Positions 1 through 5,242 of a stretch of DNA of 7,654 nucleotides are shown here, in pieces. Below the pieces are notes generated by a model. It was not told the DNA's origin and did not search any database. It was given only the letters and a program-made list of their open reading frames with translations. Location of the stretch: assembly GCA_029781465.1 (NCBI GenBank), contig JAKOWQ010000035.1, positions 1-7,654 on the forward strand, written 5' to 3'. Within the stretch, counting starts at the first letter, position 1; each line of letters opens with the position of its first letter. The position numbers and the translations under genes are program-made. This DNA comes from Pseudomonadota bacterium (GTDB lineage: Bacteria > Pseudomonadota > Alphaproteobacteria > Sphingomonadales > Sphingomonadaceae).

Positions 1-194
1 TCGCCCAGCGGGCGCACCTCACCCTCCACCAGGGCGGCGATCCCGCCCGCTTCGGCAATGCGGAACCCCGCCGCTTCGGCATCGTCGCGCAGCTGCGCGC
101 GCAGGTGCGCCCGATCGGCGAAGATCGACAGGGCGAGCGGCACCCCGGCGGCATCGTTCGCGGGCTGGCTATAGGCGAAATTGGCGCTCGACAT
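1..194 (-). CDS. Unidentified protein, N-terminal 64 residues (runs off left edge); possibly a MarR-like winged-helix regulator
   Basis: The reading frame starts at the ATG at 194-192 and stays open to the window edge. It begins MSSANFAYSQPANDAAG, followed by a segment (about residues 18-50) that looks like the start of an alpha/beta fold: a hydrophobic strand with SIFADRA, then a helix rich in Arg, Ala and Asp. There is no signal peptide or membrane segment. A GGAG at 207-204 lies 9 nt before the ATG. Codon use matches the neighbouring genes. I recall sphingomonad MarR-type winged-helix proteins with a similar receiver-like N-terminus, but no DNA-binding part is visible here, so that name is a guess. 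The gene lies 64 bp downstream of purA on the same strand, and the gap carries its own promoter-like -35 and two LexA-like sites, so it may be SOS-controlled. I am fairly sure it is a real gene but unsure what it is. Confidence 0.6.
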   Translation of the reverse strand, partial: MSSANFAYSQPANDAAGVPLALSIFADRAHLRAQLRDDAEAAGFRIAEAGGIAALVEGEVRPLG

Positions 195-196
195 CG

Positions 197-211
197 GTTC
201 CGACTCCGTTC
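197..211 (+). promoter_or_regulatory. Second LexA-like box, inverted relative to the first
   Basis: The plus strand reads GTTCCGACTCCGTTC, an exact GTTC-N7-GTTC repeat. It lies 7 bp from the other LexA-like site and in the opposite orientation, just before the ATG at 194. Two such sites in 37 bp are unlikely to be independent chance events. They do share an inverted repeat, however, so one may partly be a consequence of the other. It could be a second operator or only a by-product of the hairpin. Confidence 0.4.
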
Positions 212-228
212 GTTGCGCGAACAGGAGT
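203..228 (-). other. Hairpin joining the two LexA-like boxes
   Basis: ACTCC-GTTCG (203-212) pairs with CGAAC-A-GGAGT (218-228): ten base pairs with one bulged A and the 5-nt loop TTGCG. In a minus-strand transcript the right-hand arm contains the GGAG ribosome-binding site (207-204) of the gene starting at 194. RNA reading through from purA could therefore hide that site, whereas RNA starting near 216 would lack the upstream arm. There is no U-run after the stem on either strand, so it is not a classical terminator. Confidence 0.4.
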
Positions 229-233
229 AGAAC
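219..233 (-). promoter_or_regulatory. LexA (SOS) box candidate, promoter-proximal
   Basis: The plus strand reads GAACAGGAGTAGAAC, an exact GAAC-N7-GAAC direct repeat (GTTC-N7-GTTC on the minus strand). This is the established LexA operator form in alphaproteobacteria such as Rhodobacter, Rhizobium and Caulobacter. It covers the expected -10 region of a minus-strand promoter whose TTGACA lies at 251-246, which is a repressing position for LexA. It would control the gene starting at 194. The match and placement are seen directly; LexA binding is inferred. Confidence 0.6.
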
Positions 234-251
234 AAAAAGGGGTTATGTCAA
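223..251 (-). promoter_or_regulatory. Probable promoter of the left-edge gene
   Basis: A perfect TTGACA -35 occurs on the minus strand at 251-246. With a 16-17 bp spacer the -10 would be TACTCC or ACTCCT (229-223), which is weak. Transcription would then start near 216. The -10 lies within the LexA-like site at 219-233, the usual layout of an SOS-repressed promoter. The -35 match is strong; the -10 assignment is uncertain. Confidence 0.45.
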
Positions 252-258
252 GAATGGA

Positions 259-1551
259 TCAATCGACGAAGGGATCGCGGACCAGAATGGTATCCTCGCG
301 CTCGGGGCTGGTGGAAACCAGCGCCACCGGGGTTTCGATCAGTTCCTGCACCCGCTGGATGTATTTGATCGCCTGGGCGGGCAGGTCGGCCCAGCTCCGC
401 GCGCCCGCGGTGGTCTGGCCCTTCCAGCCCTCGAGCTCCTCGTAGATCGGCTCGACCGCGGCCTGATCGGCGGCGTGGGCGGGGAAGTAATCGAGCGCAG
501 CGCCGCGCAGCCGGTAGCCCACACAGATCTTCACCGTTTCGAAATCGTCGAGCACGTCGAGCTTGGTCAGCGCGATGCCGGTCACCCCGGAAATCGCGCA
601 GCTCTGGCGGGTCAGCACCGCGTCGAACCAGCCGCAGCGGCGCTTGCGCCCCGTGACCGTGCCGAATTCGTGGCCGCGCTCACCCAGTTTCTGGCCCACC
701 TCGTCCTCCAGCTCGGTCGGGAACGGGCCGGAACCGACGCGGGTGGTATAGGCCTTGACGATCCCCAGCACGAAGCCCGCCTGGCTGGGCCCGAGGCCCG
801 AACCCGAAGCAGCGGTGCCGCTGACGGTGTTGGAGCTGGTGACGAAGGGATAGGTGCCGTGATCGACATCGAGCAGCACGCCCTGCGCGCCCTCGAACAG
901 GATGCGCTTGCCCGCCTTGCGCGCCTCGTTCAGCGTGCGCCACACCGGCTTGGCGAAGGGCAGCACGAAGGCCGCAATGTCCCACAGATCCTTCAGCAGC
1001 CGCTCGCGGTCGATCGGCGGCTGGCCAAACCCGGCGCGCAAGGCATCGTGATGCGCGCAGATCCGGTCAAGCTGGGGGCCGAGATCGTCGAGATGCGCCA
1101 GATCGCAGACCCGGATCGAACGGCGGCCGACCTTGTCCTCATAGGCGGGGCCGATCCCGCGCCGGGTGGTGCCGATCTTGCCCGCGCCGCTGGCATCCTC
1201 GCGCAGGGCATCGAGATCGCGGTGGAAGGGCAGGATCAGCGGGGCGTTCTCGGCCACTTGCAGGTTCTGCGGATTGACGTCCACCCCCTGCCCCTTGAGC
1301 TTGGCGACCTCATCCCGGAAGTGCCAGGGATCGAGCACCACCCCGTTGCCGATCAGCGAAAGCGTGCCGGTGACGATTCCCGAGGGCAGCAGCGAGAGCT
1401 TGTAGACCTTGTCGCCCACCACCAGCGTGTGCCCGGCGTTGTGCCCGCCCTGAAAGCGCACCACCGCGTCCGCGCGGCTGGCCAGCCAGTCAACGATCTT
1501 GCCCTTGCCCTCATCGCCCCACTGGGCGCCGATCACGGTAACGTTGGCCAC
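259..1551 (-). CDS. purA: Adenylosuccinate synthetase
   Basis: This cytoplasmic GTP-dependent enzyme joins IMP and aspartate to make adenylosuccinate, the first committed step from IMP to AMP. The 430-residue product matches the usual length (E. coli has 432). Visible motifs are the N-terminal P-loop-like GDEGKGK (residues 12-18) with catalytic Asp13, NAGHT with catalytic His41, GTTRRGIGPAYEDK (127-140) in the IMP site, FEGAQG (219-224), GTYPFVTSSN (232-241), TGRKRRCGWFD (300-310), TKLDVLD (329-335) and a C-terminal STSPERED nucleotide-binding segment (413-420). All key residues appear intact. The start is GTG at 1551: it puts Asp13 and His41 at their standard numbers and has GAGGGA at 1565-1560, 8 nt upstream. 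It is transcribed away from the hydrolase gene, with a likely promoter at 1687-1659. No clear terminator follows, so some read-through into the left-edge gene is possible. Confidence 0.98.
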   Translation of the reverse strand: MANVTVIGAQWGDEGKGKIVDWLASRADAVVRFQGGHNAGHTLVVGDKVYKLSLLPSGIVTGTLSLIGNGVVLDPWHFRDEVAKLKGQGVDVNPQNLQVAENAPLILPFHRDLDALREDASGAGKIGTTRRGIGPAYEDKVGRRSIRVCDLAHLDDLGPQLDRICAHHDALRAGFGQPPIDRERLLKDLWDIAAFVLPFAKPVWRTLNEARKAGKRILFEGAQGVLLDVDHGTYPFVTSSNTVSGTAASGSGLGPSQAGFVLGIVKAYTTRVGSGPFPTELEDEVGQKLGERGHEFGTVTGRKRRCGWFDAVLTRQSCAISGVTGIALTKLDVLDDFETVKICVGYRLRGAALDYFPAHAADQAAVEPIYEELEGWKGQTTAGARSWADLPAQAIKYIQRVQELIETPVALVSTSPEREDTILVRDPFVD

Positions 1552-1559
1552 GGATAGAG

Positions 1560-1565
1560 TCCCTC
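1560..1565 (-). promoter_or_regulatory. Ribosome-binding site of purA (supports GTG start)
   Basis: GAGGGA on the minus strand lies 8 nt before the GTG at 1551. It supports that unusual start codon, as does the conserved N-terminal spacing of PurA. Confidence 0.6.
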
Positions 1566-1585
1566 ACCCTGCCAGAGTGACCCGC

Positions 1586-1616
1586 GGGCGCCCTTCGACA
1601 GGACTCGGCGCAAGGG
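1586..1616. repeat. Possible decayed palindromic dispersed repeat
   Basis: The plus strand has CCCTTCGACAGG (1591-1602) followed at a distance by AAGGG (1612-1616), so the ends can pair (CCCTT with AAGGG, plus CG pairs around a bulge). A GGGCGCCC palindrome overlaps its left end (1586-1593). The CCCTTCGACAGG core resembles a palindromic repeat that I remember as common in sphingomonad and related genomes. Its second half has diverged here. The resemblance is from memory. Confidence 0.25.
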
Positions 1617-1626
1617 GTGGACCGGG

Positions 1627-1646
1627 GCGGCGGAATGGCCCGCCGC
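1627..1646 (-). other. GC-rich hairpin in the presumed purA leader
   Basis: GCGGCGG (1627-1633) and CCGCCGC (1640-1646) form a perfect 7-bp stem with a 6-nt loop. If purA is transcribed from the promoter at 1687-1659, this stem lies in its 5' untranslated leader. No U-run follows, so a terminator or attenuator is not shown. GC-rich DNA forms such stems by chance fairly often. Confidence 0.3.
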
Positions 1647-1658
1647 AAACGGGTGGCG

Positions 1659-1687
1659 CCCTAGGCGCGGCGGGGGTCGCAAGTCAA
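1659..1687 (-). promoter_or_regulatory. Probable purA promoter
   Basis: On the minus strand, TTGACT (1687-1682) is followed after exactly 17 bp by CTAGGG (1664-1659). CTTGAC plus a CTA-type -10 is a layout I associate with housekeeping promoters in alphaproteobacteria. It lies about 108 bp upstream of the purA GTG, giving a leader of roughly 100 nt. The -10 is a poor match to TATAAT. Confidence 0.5.
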
Positions 1688-1762
1688 GGCCCGCAAGGAG
1701 ACAAACCGCGACAATTCGCGACTCGTTCAGGAATGCACCGGCACTATGCTGATCCCCGATGC

Positions 1763-1766
1763 GGAG
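1763..1766 (+). promoter_or_regulatory. Ribosome-binding site selecting the hydrolase start at 1774
   Basis: GGAG lies 7 nt before the ATG at 1774. The upstream in-frame ATG at 1759 has no comparable site and would add five residues before the basic start of the signal peptide, so 1774 is preferred. A TATGCT at 1745-1750 could be a -10, but I see no convincing -35. Confidence 0.55.
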
Positions 1767-1773
1767 ATTGCCG

Positions 1774-2679
1774 ATGCGAAATGCCCTGCTTGCCTTGATC
1801 CTCGTGCCGATTGTTGGCGCAACCGGCCTGGCCGAAGCGCGCGAACGCCCTCGCTGGGCGGGCAGGATTGGAGCAACGGGCGCGCCGTCCGTGCCGGGCA
1901 AGCAGACGCTCGCCTACGGCAGCGATCCGCTGCAAAGCCTTGATTTCTACCCCGCGCAAGGCGCGCGCCGGGATGCGCCGCTGGTGCTGTTCGTCCACGG
2001 CGGCGGATGGAAGCGCGGCAGCAAGGACAATGCCGATGGCACCTGGAAAGCCCCGCATTTCACCCAGGCGGGCTATGCCTATGCCTCGATCAACTACCGC
2101 CTGGTGCCCGAGGCCACCGTGGAGCAGCAAGCCGCCGACGTGGCCGCCGCGCTCAGGCACCTGATCGACCACGCCGCCAGCCTGGGCTTCGATCCGCGCC
2201 GGGTGGTAATCATGGGGCACAGCGCGGGTGCGCATCTGGTGGCGCTGGTCGGAACCGACGAGAGCTATCTGAAAGGCACCGGCCTGTCCTTCGCCAGCCT
2301 CAAGGGGGTGGTCCCGATCGACGGCGCGGCCTACGATGTCACCGCGCAGATGCGCGATGGCCCGCGGATCATGCGCGATACCTATACCCAGGCCTTCGGC
2401 GTCGATCCGGCACGGCAACGCGCGCTGTCCCCCACGGCGCAGGCCCTGGCGCCCAACGCCCCGGCCTTTTTGCTGATCCATGTCCAGCGCCCCGACGGGA
2501 TCAAGCAGAACGAAGCACTGGAGGCCGCGCTCAGGGCGGCGCATACCCCGGTTGAGCGCAGCGGTTTTCCCGGAACCGGATTGAAGGGCCATGCCGAAAT
2601 CAACCGCAGCCTGGGCGATCCCGCCTATGCCGCAACACCGGTGGTGGACAGCTGGCTGAAGCGGGTGTTCGGCGGTTGA
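1774..2679 (+). CDS. Exported alpha/beta hydrolase (esterase/lipase-like, BD-FAE/carboxylesterase type)
   Basis: This is a predicted serine hydrolase acting on ester substrates outside the cytoplasm. The 301-residue product starts with a signal peptide: MRN, a hydrophobic run at about residues 4-20, and a possible cleavage near AEA-RE (about 20-23). The alpha/beta hydrolase core shows the oxyanion-hole motif HGGGW (75-79), a YRLVPEA segment (108-114) typical of the family, the nucleophile elbow GHSAG with Ser150, and a late histidine in KGHAEINRSLG (His273). Asp241 or a nearby acidic residue probably completes the triad. The layout resembles BD-FAE/hormone-sensitive-lipase-type carboxylesterases. 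The natural substrate cannot be read from the sequence. It is divergent from purA (222 bp between start codons) and converges on the SnoaL-like gene with only 3 bp between stop codons, so no terminator fits between them. I am sure of the fold and unsure of the substrate. Confidence 0.9.
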   Translation: MRNALLALILVPIVGATGLAEARERPRWAGRIGATGAPSVPGKQTLAYGSDPLQSLDFYPAQGARRDAPLVLFVHGGGWKRGSKDNADGTWKAPHFTQAGYAYASINYRLVPEATVEQQAADVAAALRHLIDHAASLGFDPRRVVIMGHSAGAHLVALVGTDESYLKGTGLSFASLKGVVPIDGAAYDVTAQMRDGPRIMRDTYTQAFGVDPARQRALSPTAQALAPNAPAFLLIHVQRPDGIKQNEALEAALRAAHTPVERSGFPGTGLKGHAEINRSLGDPAYAATPVVDSWLKRVFGG

Positions 2680-2682
2680 TCG

Positions 2683-3249
2683 CTAGCCCGAGCCCGTGGA
2701 ACGCGGCTGCTTGACCCCCTTGATGTAGACGGTCTTGATCGTCTCGTCCCCCGGCTCGCGCGCCGGGGCAACCTTGGTGATGTGGGCCTGGATGCACCAC
2801 CACCGGCCGTCTTCATAGATATAGGTATCGGTGTAGGTGGACATGCTGGCCACGTCGCGTCCATCGCGCCTGACCACCTGCTTGTTGGTCGCCCGAACCA
2901 GCGCGGTATTGCCGATCAGCGTAATCAGCTCGTCCCGCACATCCCAGTAGACGATCACTTCGGGATCGAAGCCGGTCGCCCACCGCTTGAGATAGGCGGC
3001 CCGCCCGGTTCGCCCGCCATCCGGATCGATTGCCAGAAAACGCGGATGCAAAAGCCGGTCGTGCCCCGCGACATCGTTGTGAACGAAGTTCTCGATGAAC
3101 CGGTCGTTGATTGCCGAAAGATCGGCCATCGCGCGCTCGGAGTGCAGATATTTCCCGGTTGCGTTCATCCCGCTTCTAGCTCCCTGAGCCGACGACAGGG
3201 GCAGCGCGCCAGCCAATGCAATGATCACCATCCAATTTCTTCGTTTCAT
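2683..3249 (-). CDS. Exported NTF2-like (SnoaL/DUF4440-type) protein
   Basis: The product is 188 residues, starting at the ATG at 3249. It has a signal peptide: MKRRN, a hydrophobic stretch at about residues 7-20 and a likely cleavage after SAQGA (about 24). The rest (about 44-160) looks like one NTF2-like domain of the SnoaL/DUF4440 group: helix INDRFIENFVHND, then HPRFLAIDPDGG, a YWDVRDELITLIGNTALVRA strand pair, and a YTDTYIYEDGRWW strand ending in CIQAHITKVA. This fold forms small cone-shaped pockets in both enzymes and binding proteins; the exact role here is unknown. A GTG 27 nt further upstream would also be in frame, but it would place nine residues before the basic signal start, and AAGGGGG precedes the ATG at a workable distance. 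It is divergent from the AraC-family gene (75-bp gap), a common arrangement for a regulator and its target. Confidence 0.85.
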   Translation of the reverse strand: MKRRNWMVIIALAGALPLSSAQGARSGMNATGKYLHSERAMADLSAINDRFIENFVHNDVAGHDRLLHPRFLAIDPDGGRTGRAAYLKRWATGFDPEVIVYWDVRDELITLIGNTALVRATNKQVVRRDGRDVASMSTYTDTYIYEDGRWWCIQAHITKVAPAREPGDETIKTVYIKGVKQPRSTGSG

Positions 3250-3324
3250 CCGAGACCCCCTTGGTTCCGCCGCCACCTAACCGCGATCGCGGATTGCCGG
3301 CTTGGGGAATATTGCTATCCCTGC
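3250..3324. promoter_or_regulatory. Divergent regulatory region with a perfect palindrome
   Basis: This 75-bp gap must hold promoters for both the SnoaL-like gene (minus) and the AraC-family gene (plus). It contains the perfect 12-bp palindrome CCGCGATCGCGG at 3281-3292 and an imperfect inverted repeat GGGAATA-TTGC-TATCCC at 3305-3321. For the AraC gene, TTGCCG (3294-3299) and TATCCC (3316-3321) with 16 bp between them are a weak promoter candidate. It would start transcription near the ATGs at 3325/3328, so the mRNA could be leaderless, consistent with no clear ribosome-binding site there. For the SnoaL gene, TTCGCA and TATTCC spaced 17 bp on the minus strand are an even weaker candidate. 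Confidence 0.4.
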
Positions 3325-4089
3325 ATGATGCGAATTGGCGGCCACGGGTATGAAATCAGCACTTATCGCTGCCACGCCGGACCGGAGGACCGCCCGTTCG
3401 AGGAAGCGCATGGCGCCCCGACGCTCGCGGTGGTGCGGGCCGGCCGGTTTTCCTATCACGGTGCGCGGGGCAAGGCGCAGCTTCAGCCCGGCTCGATCCT
3501 GCTGGGCAATGCCGGGGCATGCTATTGTTGCAGCCACGAGGACAGCCGCGGGGATGTCTGTTCGGTGCTCCGCTTCGATCCGGAGCTGTTCGCCGAGGCA
3601 AGCATCGACAGCCGTGGTTTCGACCGTCCCGCCTTGCCGCCGCTGGGCCATCTGGTTCCGCACCTTGCCCGGCTGGCATCCGGAATGACCGATGCGCCGA
3701 TCCAGCTACTTGAGGCCGTACTCAAGGAATGCGGGACAGCTCGCGATCGCCCGACCCTGCCCCACTCGCACGAGCGCGCAGCGCTGCGCCGTTCGATCGA
3801 GCGGATCGAGTGTGATTTTGGCGAACCGCTTTCGCTCGACGATCTGGCCGCCAGCGCAGGAATGAGCCGCTTTCACTTTCTGCGTTGCTTCCGCCGGGTC
3901 TATGCAACGACGCCCTATCGCTATCTTCAGGCGCGGCGCCTGGCCCATGCCGCCGAGCGGCTTCGGGCGACGCGCGAAGGTATCGCGGCGATCGCGTTCG
4001 ATTGCGGATTTGGCGACCTTTCGACCTTCAATGCCCGGTTCAGGTCAGCCTTCGGCCAGAGCCCCGGCCACTGGCGCGCTAAAGCCTGA
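3325..4089 (+). CDS. AraC-family transcriptional regulator
   Basis: This is a 254-residue DNA-binding transcription factor. The C-terminal AraC domain (about residues 155-252) has both helix-turn-helix units: LSLDDLAASAGMSRFHFLRCF (169-189) and the second around GIAAIAFDCGFGDLSTFNARF (219-239). It ends with the signature FGQSPGHWR (243-251). The N-terminal part (about 1-130) looks like a small cupin-like sensor domain, with GRFSYHGARG and QPGSILLGNAG. A cysteine-rich segment CYCCSHEDSRGDVC (66-79) resembles the C-x-HEHG-x-GD-x-C motif I recall from one AraC subgroup. ATGs at 3325 and 3328 are both possible starts, and neither has a strong ribosome-binding site. The frame is open far upstream, but that part is antisense to the SnoaL gene. 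The gene ends inside the hisZ 3' end (11-bp tail-to-tail overlap). The likely targets are itself and the divergent SnoaL gene; the effector is unknown. Confidence 0.93.
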   Translation: MMRIGGHGYEISTYRCHAGPEDRPFEEAHGAPTLAVVRAGRFSYHGARGKAQLQPGSILLGNAGACYCCSHEDSRGDVCSVLRFDPELFAEASIDSRGFDRPALPPLGHLVPHLARLASGMTDAPIQLLEAVLKECGTARDRPTLPHSHERAALRRSIERIECDFGEPLSLDDLAASAGMSRFHFLRCFRRVYATTPYRYLQARRLAHAAERLRATREGIAAIAFDCGFGDLSTFNARFRSAFGQSPGHWRAKA

Positions 4090-5215
4090 TCGCCTCGCCA
4101 TTTTCCAGCACGTGGCTGCATCCCAGCTTGCGGGCATCGTCGCCTTCGCTCAGTGCAGCGACTGTGCGCCAGCCGATTGCGCGCAGGCGTTCGGCGTGGG
4201 CGGGATCGTGCCCCAGCGGCAGGAACAACGCATCGCGCGGCTGCTCGGCGGCGGCCAACTGGTCAATCAGGGCATCGGGGTAGAGCGAAAAGCCGATCGC
4301 CGGCTCCTCGGTTCCCGCGCGAGGGCCGAGGATCGCATAGGAACCGCCCCGCCCCAGCGAACCGGAAACCCCCTCGGCATAGATCATGAAGCCGAACCAT
4401 GACTGGTATTCGAACCCATGGCGCTCGCTGGGATCAAGCGTCAGGCGCGCCTTGCCGCCAACCCGCGCGGCGATTTCGCGCAGCGCCGCGATCCGGCTGG
4501 CGAGTGCCCCGCCGGTATCGAAGGCCGCCAGCCGCTCGATCGCGGCGTCGAACGGCCCGATCGCGGAGAGCAGCGGCAGATAGGCCTCGCCGCCCGCGGC
4601 AACCAGCCCGCCCGCGTCCTTGGCATCCAGCTCGCGCCGGACCGCCTCGATCCGTTCGGGATCGAGCGGCAGGGTCCCGTGGCCATCTGTTCCGGCCAGG
4701 GTATCGACCAGATCGGGCAAGGTGAAATCGACCGAAACCCCGGTGGCGCCCGCCGCCTGCAAGGCCTCGATCGCCATGGCCACGATTTCCCCGGCGGCTG
4801 CCACGCTGTCCGATCCGATCAGTTCGGCGCCAAGCTGAAGCCGCTCGCGCGCGGGGTCCAGGCCGTCGCCCTTGATCGTCACCACCTGCCCGGCATAGCA
4901 CAGCCTGAGCGGGCGCGGCGCCGCCGCCAGGCTGGTCGCGGCGATCCGCCCGACCTGCACCGTGATGTCGCTGCGCAGCGCCAGGGTGCGCAGGCTCGCC
5001 GGATCGACGAAGCGGAACATCCGCCGCGGCTGAACCCCGGCCATGCGGCTGGCCATGGACTTTTCAAATTCGATGCTGGGCGGCTGGACCCGATCATACC
5101 CGTGCCGGTCCATTGCATCGAGCATCGCGCGGGTCACCCGCGCGGCAGCGGCCGCATCCTGCGGCAGGCGGTCTTCAAGGCCTTCGGGCAACAGATCGCG
5201 GTCGGTGTCTTGCAT
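4079..5215 (-). CDS. hisZ: ATP phosphoribosyltransferase regulatory subunit
   Basis: HisZ is a catalytically inactive paralogue of histidyl-tRNA synthetase. It binds short-form HisG to make the active, feedback-regulated first enzyme of histidine synthesis, so a short hisG is expected elsewhere in the genome. The 378-residue product keeps the class II synthetase-like core: LLPEGLEDRLP near the N-terminus, QPPSIEFE, LRSDITVQVGRIA, motif-2-like LRLCYAGQVVT, QLGAELIG, HGFEYQSWFGFMIYAEG and motif-3-like LGRGGSYAILG. A short C-terminal part follows (about 325-378) in place of a full anticodon-binding domain. Two in-frame ATGs exist: 5215 has GGGA (5226-5223) 7 nt upstream, while at 5221 the same GGGA is only 1 nt away, so 5215 is preferred; starting at 5221 would add two residues. 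It follows serA by 27 bp on the same strand and is probably cotranscribed with it. Its stop overlaps the end of the convergent AraC gene by 11 bp. Confidence 0.95.
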   Translation of the reverse strand: MQDTDRDLLPEGLEDRLPQDAAAAARVTRAMLDAMDRHGYDRVQPPSIEFEKSMASRMAGVQPRRMFRFVDPASLRTLALRSDITVQVGRIAATSLAAAPRPLRLCYAGQVVTIKGDGLDPARERLQLGAELIGSDSVAAAGEIVAMAIEALQAAGATGVSVDFTLPDLVDTLAGTDGHGTLPLDPERIEAVRRELDAKDAGGLVAAGGEAYLPLLSAIGPFDAAIERLAAFDTGGALASRIAALREIAARVGGKARLTLDPSERHGFEYQSWFGFMIYAEGVSGSLGRGGSYAILGPRAGTEEPAIGFSLYPDALIDQLAAAEQPRDALFLPLGHDPAHAERLRAIGWRTVAALSEGDDARKLGCSHVLENGEAIRL

Positions 5216-5242
5216 CGCCATTTCCCGTTGCCCGATCCGGCT

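Noticed and set aside
181..1557. A 458-codon plus-strand open frame opposite purA
   Set aside because: It is the complement of the purA frame with no family-like motifs. The purA motifs on the minus strand are complete.
1581..1593. Overlapping palindromes CCCGCGGG and GGGCGCCC as operators
   Set aside because: Short GC-only palindromes are expected by chance in DNA this GC-rich, and no spacing or partner site supports a regulatory role.
1759..1773. Alternative hydrolase start at ATG 1759
   Set aside because: It would add MRRLP ahead of the signal peptide and lacks a ribosome-binding site, whereas 1774 has GGAG at the right distance.
2782..3324. Upstream extension of the AraC reading frame to 2782
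   Set aside because: The extension is antisense to the SnoaL-like gene and has no AraC-like content. The sensor domain begins at the ATGs at 3325/3328.
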